From: Symsagittifera roscoffensis
Taxonomy: Eukaryota; Xenacoelomorpha; Acoela; Convolutidae
Length of the DNA: 64,000 nt
Direction: 5' to 3'
Assembly (NCBI RefSeq): GCF_963678635.1
Contig: NC_087064.1
Span: forward strand, 18,340,509 to 18,404,508
The notes beneath the pieces are model-generated. The model was given only the letters and a program-made list of their open reading frames with translations, was not told where the DNA came from and searched no databases. Position 1 is the stretch's first letter, and each line of letters starts with the position of its first letter. The translations under genes were made by a program, and so were the position numbers. Shown here piece after piece: positions 50,614-60,507 of this stretch.

Positions 50614-52103
50614 TAGCAGTTTTATTTACAGACCATTAGCCCATAAATTTCTTCTTTACACAAAAGTCTAATCCTAACTATAATGTATAAAGATTTCAAT
50701 TAATTTTCATGAAATTTCTAAACCTACATATAAATTGAACCGCAGGCAAAAACCTTGCTCTACCTGATTCACTTAGTCGAACATCACCACGATTAGAATG
50801 TAAAAACGCAGTCAATATTGACACTGATTCTAATCAGATAAATACTTTAGAACATTTTCCACTCTACCTAGAATGCCAAAACAATGAATTTGATGTCGAT
50901 TTATTAGGTAAAGACACATTTAAACTTAAATCATACTCATCATGGATAAAAAATAATACACAGCTAAGAACATATCGACAAAAACCACAACAAAATAAAT
51001 CATTTCCAATAAAAGAAACAAAAGACCTATTGATTCAATAAACTTGGCAGGCCCTCTCGAATCAAAAACATATCATCAAAAACTGTTAGAACTACAAGAC
51101 ACTTTGGATAACATACCATTATCACAGGACGAAGTTCAAAATTTTTCCTACTTAGCACAAAAAAAATTAACAACTCAATTACTACAAGAAAACCGAAACC
51201 TTGACCCTGTTATCTGACAGCTCAATTCTTGGCACAATTAGGAAGCAAAAAGCCTCAAAGCTGATATCATTTCTTAGGATACAAAACCATACTCCGATAC
51301 TTCCAAAAATTTAATAATACCACAATAATTGAAAACACTGATATCTTAGAATATCATTTCCCATATATGCAAATTTTTTGTGCAGTTTTAACTTAAATTT
51401 CAATAGCGATTCATATATCACATTCTTTGAATACAAAAGCACATTTAGGATAAAAAAAGAACATATATTAAATTCACTCAAAAATTTTATTTTCCAATTC
51501 CACCCATATGGATGAAAGTTAAAATGTAATGTCTGTATCACATGTCAATAAAACAAAGTTTTTCAACGCCAAAAACAAATAGCAGAAAAACAAGACTTTG
51601 AAAGGAAATTTTTTTCTTCCACTCACAGATCCTCATTCAATACAAAGGCCCTATATCAGACTCCTCAGAAGTAAATTCTTGAATAATAGTAACTGCAGAT
51701 GCATTCACACACATTCTATAGCGCTCAACCCTGTACCCCATTGTAACGCTTACTATGCCCATACAGAACTCTTTGATTCCCTAATCAAGCTACAAATAAA
51801 ACAAATAAAAACAAGAATCAGAAAGTTATTTTATTACCTAAACACCCAGACTTTCTTTCGCCAAAAACTCTTCATTACCAACTCACTTGTGAAAAATCAA
51901 TAATCAATTTGACCCCACTTCAACTGAACTCCTGAAAAAAATAATTATTCGATGAAGCAAATCACTTTTCAAAAATTTATTTCAGACTTGGTTCAACAGA
52001 TTCTTAAAACAATTGTTCCAATTTTTCTTTTTCTTTCAATCTTTTCTACAACATTTAAACTTTATAATGTTTTCATAATTGATTTTTTGGAATTCATAAA
52101 TCC
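50614..52103 (+). mobile_element. Array unit 16, short form (1,490 bp)
   Basis: Duplicate of unit 8 with the same 1.44-kb deletion (fusion at about 51,775) and the same variant end junction (cctggcag). Confidence 0.8.
51598..51903 (+). pseudogene. Integrase-tail fusion fragment
   Basis: 101-codon twin of 26,875-27,180 created by the same deletion. It differs only near its start. Confidence 0.5.
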
Positions 52104-52598
52104 TGGCAGTTTTATTTACAGATCATAAGCCCATAAATTTCTTCTTTACACAAAAGTCTAATCCTAACTATAATGTATAAAGATTTCAATTAATTTTTAT
52201 GAAATTTCTAAACCTACATGTAAATTGAACCGCAGGCAAAAACCTTGCTCTACCTGATTCACTTAGTCGAACATCACCACGATTAGAATGTAAAATCTCA
52301 GTCAATATTGACTCTGATACTAATCAGATAACTACTTTAGAACATTTTCCACTCTACCTAGAATGCCAAAACAATGAATATGAAGTTGATTTATTAGGTA
52401 ACGACACATTTAAACTTATATCATACTCATCATGGATAAAAAATAATACACAGCTAAGAACATATCGACAAAAACCACAACAAAATAAATCATTTCTAAT
52501 AAAAGAAACAAAAGACCTATTGATTCAATAAACTTGGCAGGCCCTCTCAAATCAAATCAAAAATATATCATCAAAAACTGTTAGACCTACAAGACACT

Positions 52599-52892
52599 TT
52601 GGATAACATACCATTATCACAGGACGAAGTTCAAAATGTTTCCTACTTAGCACAAAAAAAATTAACACCTCAATTACTACAAGAAAACCGAAACCTTGAC
52701 CCTGTTATCAGACAGCTCAATTCTTGGCACAATTACGAAGCAAAAAGCCTCAAAGCTGATATCATTTTTTTAGGATACAAAACCATACTCCGATACTTCC
52801 AAAAATTTAATAATACCACAATAAAGGAAAACACTGATATCTTAGAAAATCATTTCCCATATTTGCAAATTTTTTGTGCAGTTTTTATTTAA
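52599..52892 (+). pseudogene. Pol linker/integrase N-terminal approach, best preserved copy
   Basis: Open stretch of 97 codons with RNLDPVIRQLNSWHNYEAK and LRYFQKFNNTTIKENTDIL. This is the region between RNase H and the integrase zinc finger in Ty3/gypsy pol. In other units the codon after SWHN is TAG; here it is TAC, giving a longer frame. It is still cut off after CAVFI, and the zinc finger follows in a broken frame. Confidence 0.6.
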
Positions 52893-53174
52893 ATTTCAAT
52901 AGCGATTCATATATCACATCCTTTGAATACAAAAGCACATTTAGGATAAAAAAGAACATATAATAAATTCACTCAAAAATACTATTTTCCAATTCCACCC
53001 ATATGGATGAAAGTTAAAATGTAATGTCTGTATCACATGTCAATTAAACAAAGTTTTTCAACGCCAAAAACAAATAGCAGAAAAACAAGCCTTTGAAAGG
53101 CAAATTTTTTATTCCACTCACAGATCCTCATTCAATACAAAAGGCCCTATATCCTACTCTTCAGAAGTAAATAC

Positions 53175-53375
53175 TTGAATAATATTAATTGCAGATGCAT
53201 TCACACACATTATATAGCGCTCAACCCTGTACCCCATTGTAACGCTTACTATGCCCATACAGCACTCTTTGAACAATGGATAGCAAAATTCGGACTTCCC
53301 GAAATCTTTGTTACAGATAATGGAACAGAATTCTTAAACAATGATATAATTACCTTCAAATATCTTCAAACATAA
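53175..53375 (+). pseudogene. Integrase core fragment with DNGTEF
   Basis: 66-codon open stretch with WIAKFGLPEIFVTDNGTEF. The upstream stop and downstream loss of the catalytic Glu position are as in the array. Confidence 0.7.
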
Positions 53376-55030
53376 ACCTAGAACATCAAATGCCCCATGG
53401 TCAAATGGACTATGCATGAACTGCTCTTTACAAGAATACGTTCTCTGTATAGCAAACGGAAATGATCAAAAATACACCGAAGTGTTCAACAGACGTAAAA
53501 TTATTCCCATTAGTATATAATTTTCAGATCGCAACAACATTTGAACCATCAACTTATGAAATGGTCTTTAACCAAAAGCCATACAAACCACAATGTTCAC
53601 AGCAATTTCATCAAAAAACGCACAAGGTTATTGTGAACCAACTGTACATTCGTTATAGATCGTTTGTTATAACGTACCACTTCATACTCATGATGAAGAT
53701 CATTTTCACCATATACAAATTTTGAAAAATAGCCTCTGGAACCAACACAGAAAGGATGTTAAGCAGCGATAAAAACACAATGAAGCTAGCAGAAAAACGC
53801 AAAGGAATTATTACAAAGACAAAATATCCAAACTCAATTAAATTCACGCTTTAAATCAGACCTTGAAAGAAGAAAACTTGTTTTTACTCCAATTTTTACA
53901 AAAAAGGAAACACAAAAGAACTACAGTTATATCAGATTACGGAAAAACCTACAGCAGTCACATACAAAGTAACTGACCATAGTCGAAAAGATATAGTGCA
54001 GCCGAGAAACAACCTTTTACCATTTTATTCAAAAGAGTATGCTCTTCGTGAACTAACACAACTATAAACCCTTACAGGACTATAAATTATTGACAAAACA
54101 AAAGAAAATAATGATAAAAAAACTTCAATCTTTTACTATACCCACCCCAAATATACCCACCCAAAATAAAAATCACAACAACAACGCCACTCATCTCGAC
54201 TTAGAAATCACCCAAGAAAAAATTACGAAGTTTTCATCCGACAATCTAAAATTTAAAGAACGTAGAATTCCAGCAACTCTCTGATTATTTAACAACATCG
54301 ATAACTTTTCCAATAAAAATTTAACATATTCAACTGAAAATTTTTTATAGCAATTAACAGGTATAACCATATTTTTCATCTGAGAAACATTTAGTTCAAA
54401 ATCAGCCAATCAAATTACTTAATATCATCTCTTTTCTCATTCAAACAGCAACGCTATTATTAGTCGAAAAAACTCCAACTTGAACTAGATCTATAACTTC
54501 AACTCATAGAATTCCAGGTCAAAAATAATCAATACCCATTCTTAACCGTTTAAATGAATATCGTATAAAAGTTACAACCTTTTTCTATCAATCAATTCAA
54601 AAATGAACGAAGTTGTCTCAGGTTGTACCAAAAATATCGCCGAAAGGAAAAAATTAAGTTAGCCTGAAGAAAAAACTAAACTTGAGAACTTAACCTAAAG
54701 CCATTCCACCTCCCAAATTCCCTAATCAACCTACAAACAAAAACAAGAATCAGAAGTTTTTTTATTACCTAAACACCCAGACTTTTTTTCGCCAAAAACT
54801 CTTCATTACCAACTCACTTGTGAAAAATCAATAATCAATTTGACCCCACTTCAACTGAACTCCTGAAAGAAATAATTATTCGATAGAGCAAATCACTTTT
54901 TAAAAGCTTATTTCAGACTCGGTTCAACAGAATCTTAGAAAAATTGTTCCAATTTTTCTTTCAATCTTTTCTACAATATTTAAACTTTATAATGTTTTCA
55001 TAACTGATTTTTTGGAATTCATAAAACTCA

Positions 55031-58000
55031 TTTTTCTAATTTTAGTACCCAGTTTTTAATTTTCTATTCCCTCATTCAAACATACATTTCTTTCTCCAAA
55101 ACAATCGCCCACCTAATCAGGTACGATACTATTTAAATTATCTAATTGATACAAAGCCTACTATGAAGGAAAAATTTTTTCATTTTTTTTTACAATTTTT
55201 CTCACCTTGATAGCTTCCTTATTTTTGACAGGTTAAATTGTTTAGAGAAAGCAACAATTGCTTTTGTACTAGCAAGTGTTTAAATCATCATTTTTGCTGA
55301 AAACTTTTTATCAAAAACTCAAAAACATAAAACTTCAGTAGTACATAAAAAAATATTCTAAAAATTCAAAAAATGCTAATACAAACCCTTTTAAGGATTC
55401 CCTACCAACCAACTCACCCCAAGACCCCCCAATAACACCTTTATCTAGTCAAACTAACAAACTCAAACTCCAATCATCTACTCGTGTATTATATGTAGAA
55501 AACACCTGAACCTTTGAAGAAAGACAAGCATCATTATCAGAAACATTAACACCAGCACACCGTTACATCTTTACTAAGCGAAACCTATTGCAAAGCAATC
55601 TAAAATTTACCCCTCATTACAGCAAGAACTTAACAAAACAAGACATTTAAATCAAAACCGAAATCTAAAAACTAAAACTGACAGACGCAAAAAAATCTAA
55701 CAACACCGAGTGTTTAATTTAATGTCCCCTCATCCCCATCATCAACCCCTCCAGATCTTCGTCATAGTATGATACAAAGTACCCCAGTTCAATTCCAAAC
55801 AAAACACACCAAATTTTCCATCAGATTATTTAGGTTAAACACCTACTTCTGAACAAAGTCGTGAAAATATCTTTAACCCCTAAATCATCACAGAGACTTC
55901 CACAAATGCTCAAATTTGAAATAACAGTAGAATCAAACAAATTAGTACATCAACAACTACCATTGTCACCATCAGACATCGCCGCTCAATCCTTGCTTAC
56001 TGCATTTATCACAACAGAACTGATTTAAAAATAAGACAGATACGAGAAAAGACCATAGGCTGTATAAATTTTTATAACCCTTTTTCAGGACTGTCGTACA
56101 CATGATGCTTTTAATAATTTTAGCGATCAAATATTCTTTTAGTATACCTTGAATCAATAAATCATCAAAACCCTTCTCTCCGAACAGGACCACAAGATCT
56201 CCTTGTTTAACAAAACACGCTGCACAAGTATGCAATGAACCAGGTCACACAACGTGATTTGGAACGATAAGACATTGAATCAACAACGGTAATCGCTACA
56301 CTTTACTGCAAAGCCCGAGCCACATCTCTAACGAGTTATAAGTTCACAGGAAAATTCTCTGAAAGGAAAGTACATTATTCACAAGTTTCAAATGAAAACA
56401 AGAATAGACTCGATTAAGAATCATTTTACCAAAGTAACCTACAAAAGTTACTAGACCTTGACTATGAGGGTTGTACAAACTAACTCAGACTTTTAAAAAT
56501 AGTTACAAACAAAGATGAAAATCTTATATTAGTCTATTTTCAAGTTTTTCCAGACTCCGCACATCAAGCACAATTTGAACAACACCAATGTCATATCCAA
56601 CTAGGTGATAATTTTCATTATCATGGTACACCTGGACGTTTAAGTTATGACTTGAACGATAAAAACTGGATAGCTCACAGTGGAATAAATAACCCATCGA
56701 ATTCTAAAGCAGACACAAAAAAAAATTCAGAGTATCAGGAAAAAAGTGTTTCGATTGGAAAACCTAGCTAGAAAAAGTACAACTAACACAAGATGTAAAA
56801 AAAGACAAAATAATACGTCAAAGAATTCGCTCAACTTGTAAGAATGATCAAGGATTTTGCGACCCCGCTACACGAATACAGGCAACCACAGTTTGGATCC
56901 CTGAAGACACATGTACAACATTTCAAGTCGCTAAAATTCAGGCAAGAGTGATAAAAGTTCACAAAAAATATTTTATAGAATCCATATTCTTTGATAAAAA
57001 AAATTCTGATCAAACACAATCAAACCTAAGTGAAAATAAAAATATTCACGGTATACAAAATATAGTAACACGTTTTAAAATTTACTCTGAAATTAAAGTA
57101 GCACGCAAAAATTCAAAAACTGTTTTTGGAACCCAATAGTCCTTGTCAAATACAAAAAAAATTTGACAAAAAACAGGCAAACTAATCCTTGATATGGCCG
57201 AGCCAAATCAAAACAAAAGAGACGAAAATTTTTTTATATCGGTAACATTTTACAAAAGTAATGGGACCATTAGAAGAAAAATTTTTCCAGAAAACCAGTA
57301 TACATCTAGACTTTGAGAACTATCACTAATGAAGAACACGCATTTTAGGGCAATTCATTATGACGTTCATCTCGATATTAAACTAGATCACACAATTAGC
57401 AGATTTTTTGAAGAAATGTACTTTCCAGAACTCGAAACACTAGATAATTTATCTGAACTAGAATGAACACAAATCTTACAACCTCTCGCTTTAGCAGTAC
57501 TCAGAATAGCTTAGGCAGCATACCTTTCTGTCAGGGAACCACTCTAATTTCATTGATTATGAAGGAAACATTCTTTGGTATTACACTTGCACTAAAATGT
57601 CTCACAACTTTATGTTTTCGAAGACATGAGATGCTACGAATTTGTATCTAGATTTTATGAAAATAAATACATTTTGTAGACACCTTATCACGCCAAACAT
57701 ATTTTCCAGATACAGCTGACCATGTGGATCTGAAAGCAGCCATAATGTAGTTTACCTTAACCCAAACAAAAATAAATATTATCTTCTGACTCCATACCCT
57801 ATTTTAAGGCCAAATTTAAAGAATTTCTCACCTGGAAGCATACGCGCAATCGCTCGCAACCCAAATATAAATCTACAATAAAAAGGCATATACTCCAAAT
57901 CCGATATACAAAATCACATTCAAACACAACATTTTCAAGAAATTCTCATTAAAATGGAAACAAACCGAAGACAATCAATTGATCAAAACCTCTGCAAAAT

Positions 58001-58640
58001 AGCTAAAACAGCAGGTTTTTCAGACATTTATCGTAAAAACTACAGTGGAAACTTTAAGTCCATTGAAGAATATATTTGAATGAAGGGAAACAATTAATAT
58101 TTTGTGTTTTTTGAATATCAAAAACGAACTTCTAGCATTTTTAGTGTGGCCCTGCTATATCTTAGAAAGATTGACTATGTTATATGCAATGCTTAATTTT
58201 ATAGAATCTCTCTTCTCACTACTAAAAGTTCCAAAACACATGCGCTATACACACACGTCAATAGACAAGCTAGCGTAGCACGAATTTCATTCGCAAGATT
58301 TTCCACCTCTATTAACAAAATACTTCTTGACGCACAAATTAGTGAATACAATGAATACAAATCCAAACGCATACAATACTCCACAAGATAAAAAAAAACT
58401 ACATCTACAGCATCATCACATTCACCCAGGTTACGAAAAAATCACCCTGCATCACAAATCCCACAAAACTATTCAGATACACCTTCGACCGCCGAACGAA
58501 TGTTACATAATAGTAACTTACAACTTAGCCCTTTAGATCATATAACACTTCAAAAGCCCACCGTCGACGATTATTTGAACAAATTTTAGAAAAACCGCAC
58601 GAAATAACTTTTTGCTCTCAAAAAATCATCTTTTTAGCCT
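55031..58640 (+). pseudogene. Env-like region, copy E, longest
   Basis: Full-length version of the third ORF, broken by stops and frameshifts. In order: a hydrophobic signal-like stretch near 55,180-55,235; a Thr/Pro/Ser-rich part; from 56,448 DLDYEGCTN and CHIQLGDNFHYHGTPGRLSY; TTVWIPEDTCTTFQVAKIQ-like residues near 56,885-56,945; FPELETLDNLSELE near 57,425-57,466; a hydrophobic span NELLAFLVWPCYILERLTML near 58,120-58,180; then a charged tail. Signal, Cys-bearing ectodomain, membrane span and cytoplasmic tail in this order fit an envelope-like glycoprotein ORF downstream of pol. No fusion peptide or furin site was confirmed. Confidence 0.45.
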
Positions 58641-59147
58641 ATGTTGATGAGCCGTTCCCTTTTCTATCGATCTAATCTACAACGGCATGATTCTTTAATT
58701 ACAATTTCAGACCTCACCTCTTCTCACCTAGCCAATTTTTTTTCTAACTCGCCTAGCATGGAATCTGACGACTCAAAACAAACCGTTTTTGATACTAATT
58801 CTAATTTTAAAAACTCAGAAGTTGGAAAATTCCAAGATTCCGATCCAAGTCCCACTAATTTATCTCAACATTTTTTCCAACCTATAACTCCCCCTACCCC
58901 TGTTATAAACTCTACCTCCACCTCCTCGCATCCTGACGCTGCCCCTATCCTGTCCCCCCTTTCAAGTGATGTACTTGATGTCCCAAGCCCTATCACAGAT
59001 GACCAACCAGAGCAAAATTTAGACAATTTTATTACTCACCAGCAACAGATTCATAACACCACTAACTCAATAACTCTTCATCGGCTAACCCACTCTGCTT
59101 CATCTGGCATGTGGACAGATGCGATGGAGGATTCGGAATTTTTATGA
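58641..59147 (+). CDS. Pro/Ser/Thr-rich ORF, 168 codons, probable cytoplasmic tail remnant
   Basis: Longest open stretch in the window. The protein is low-complexity and Pro/Ser/Thr/Asp-rich (FQPITPPTPVINSTSTSS and following), with no signal peptide, span or recognised domain. It sits directly after the env-like membrane span and before the candidate LTR, so it is best read as the C-terminal tail of the env-like ORF rather than a separate gene. The first Met (MLMSR) falls on the reading YVDEP of another frame, so the start is probably fortuitous; the conserved part begins at Met 58,759. The copy at 62,845 differs at nine residues over the 129 shared positions, with few silent changes, so there is no sign of purifying selection. 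Confidence 0.4.
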   Translation: MLMSRSLFYRSNLQRHDSLITISDLTSSHLANFFSNSPSMESDDSKQTVFDTNSNFKNSEVGKFQDSDPSPTNLSQHFFQPITPPTPVINSTSTSSHPDAAPILSPLSSDVLDVPSPITDDQPEQNLDNFITHQQQIHNTTNSITLHRLTHSASSGMWTDAMEDSEFL

Positions 59148-59181
59148 AACGCAAACAAGAATTTTTATGAAACGTAAACAC
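59136..59181 (+). repeat. 23-bp tandem repeat over the ORF stop codon
   Basis: Two copies beginning gaatttttatgaaacg at 59,136 and 59,159. The TGA stop of the Pro/Ser-rich ORF lies in the first copy. Also present in the second 4-kb copy. Confidence 0.75.
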
Positions 59182-59847
59182 CCAAACACTATACCACAGT
59201 TCCTCATTAACCGCCCAGCATCATCTGGACTCCTCTACCATCACCCACGTCATACTAATACACCATTTCAAGTAGAAAATTTTCCCTTCTTCCTCCAATA
59301 CACCTAATAAACTAGAGAAAACTCAGCCAAACCAGCACATGTGTTGATGAATATTCCCTACTCCCAACCCTTTCAGATGGATAACATATTATCACTTCAC
59401 TAACCCAGTAAAAGTACCCCTCAGAAAAAAATACAGACGACGATGAGCTTGGCGACTCAATCAATCATCAAATGACTTACGCACTCCACCTAAATCAATT
59501 TACAAACATAGGTTTAAATCAACACAACAAAATAACACAAGAAAGCTAATCAAAATTCGATTAATAACTATAAACATACTGTCGTCGGATATATGGAAGA
59601 CTCATCAAGTGACACTGACCCTAATGTAAACGTACAACTAAGCGAAAATTTTTTTTTATCAAATCAGAATACTTTTTCACCTCGATATTACTAATAACAA
59701 TTCGACCACATCATCGACGACAAACTCATGAACACAAAAACAGACAAACCAATTTGCAATGAATTTGTCAATCTACACTAATATTTAGTTTTCTAACACC
59801 GTAAGAATAAAATATTAACTGTTTTCTGCGGTCACCCAGGAAGTCAA
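59182..59847 (+). other. Post-ORF region with coding-like traces
   Basis: No gene. Several short frames carry coding-like acidic segments, for example KNTDDDELGDSINHQ near 59,440 and YMEDSSSDTDPNVNVQLSEN near 59,590-59,650. The sequence may once have been coding, perhaps a further tail or small ORF. It lies just upstream of the candidate LTR, but a convincing polypurine tract was not seen (only aggaag at 59,838-59,843). Confidence 0.35.
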
Positions 59848-60134
59848 TGTCAACATCGTGCCTGAACTTCTTTGGCCACTTTTACGCACTAGAAACGTAA
59901 TCCGTATGCTTGCTTAACATTTACTAACCTCCCACACTAGCATAACTAACTTACCACATGATTTTTTTCCGATCCAGCCCTTCGTAAGTATGTTAATACA
60001 AACTAACTGATAACAACTTTCACTTCCTTTCTAGCGTTTCACACTTTCCCTTAACCCGGTTGGAAGGAATTATAAATAAAAATTAAATAACCAGCGCAGC
60101 TTAGTTATGCCAAAAAACCAACAAGAAAGTCTCA
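59848..60134 (+). mobile_element. Candidate LTR (287 bp)
   Basis: Starts TGTCAA and ends TCTCA, giving the usual TG...CA ends. It contains a TATA-like tataaata (about 60,072) roughly 60 bp before its end and is followed immediately by a TGG motif suited to a primer-binding site. It lies after the env-like ORF, where a 3' LTR belongs. Its 5' end recurs at 63,935 in the duplicated 4-kb segment. No second full copy is in the window, so identity between paired LTRs cannot be tested. Confidence 0.35.
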
Positions 60135-60152
60135 TGGTACCCGAACCAGATT
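60135..60152 (+). promoter_or_regulatory. Candidate primer-binding site
   Basis: TGGTACCCGAACC directly follows the candidate LTR end. TGG pairs with the CCA end of a tRNA primer. A partly similar TGGTACC starts at 15 near the window start. Which tRNA would pair is not determined. Confidence 0.3.
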
Positions 60153-60339
60153 AAATTCAGATTAAACCCAGATTAAAACTGGATAAACTATTCTTTTAGA
60201 ACTCGCTTTAAAGTTTCATTAAAACCACTTGAAACACAAGAACACTAAAAGAACCACTAAAACCACAACAATATGGTTTTGAAAAAAGACACAATCAAAA
60301 AACAAAAAGAGAAAAACACCTGATAAAAAAGAAAAAAGG
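60153..60339 (+). other. Presumed leader after the candidate LTR
   Basis: Non-coding, A-rich. It has three short aGATTAAA-type repeats (60,149-60,180) and a run of aaaag/gaaaaa. Nothing else recognised. Confidence 0.3.
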
Positions 60340-60507
60340 TTGAACACGAAAAGGCTCTGCTCAAAGAGACGGTAAAATTATACTCCCACAACTGGCCTAG
60401 CTCACCGGTAAAGGACGTCCTGAGCATGCTCTATAGCCGGCCTCATCCACGCTTATGACACACTCCTTAGTTTTAACGAGAGTAGCTCTAGCGTGAAAAA
60501 CTCTTTG
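60340..60507 (+). other. GC-richer island with clustered palindromes
   Basis: Composition differs from everything around it. It contains accggt (60,404-60,409), ggacgtcc (60,413-60,420), gagcatgctc (60,422-60,431) and gccggc (60,436-60,441), four perfect palindromes with centres 10, 10 and 12 bp apart. The motif tggcctagctcaccgg (from 60,393) resembles a tRNA A-box, but no B-box (GGTTCRANNCC) was found at a suitable distance. It could be a structured leader (dimerisation or packaging), a decayed tRNA-related SINE, or a protein-binding array. Confidence 0.35.

Larger units (their letters stand above)
27981..52702 (+). repeat. Large tandem segmental duplication, right copy (24,722 bp)
   Basis: Directly abuts the left copy. 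At 52,703 the sequence returns to gttatcagacagctcaattc and then diverges from both copies (for example tacgaag instead of taggaag), so the duplication ends there. Both breakpoints lie in the same place in a pol unit. Confidence 0.92.
52104..55030 (+). mobile_element. Array unit 17, least decayed, reading into env-like DNA
   Basis: Last unit of the array. From 52,703 it has no counterpart downstream, so it is probably the parental right flank of the 24.7-kb duplication. It retains a longer open linker (52,599-52,892), and a Tyr codon stands where other units have TAG. It runs through integrase core and tail and reads without a junction into env-like sequence. Confidence 0.8.
56448..60507 (+). 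repeat. 4,060-bp tandem duplication, first copy
   Basis: Runs from ttactagaccttgacta in the env-like region to the end of the leader island. The second copy starts at 60,508 with the same words. Offsets at internal landmarks drift from 4,060 to about 4,087 because of small indels. Confidence 0.9.

Noticed and set aside
3241-52702. The 24.7-kb duplication as a pure assembly artefact
   Set aside because: The copies differ by private deletions, conversion tracts and a unit swap, which an artefactual copy would not show, although long-read confirmation is still needed.
7531-55030. CRISPR-like or phage repeat array
   Set aside because: Repeat units are kilobases long and derived from pol; there are no short repeats with unique spacers and no bacterial gene features.
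59119-59307. 62-codon ORF after the Pro/Ser-rich ORF as a separate gene
   Set aside because: Its start overlaps the preceding ORF in another frame and the second copy has a stop at the second codon position of the equivalent frame (atgcgatag).
60393-60450. tRNA gene in the GC-richer island
   Set aside because: An A-box-like motif is present but no B-box, no cloverleaf and no plausible anticodon arm could be traced.
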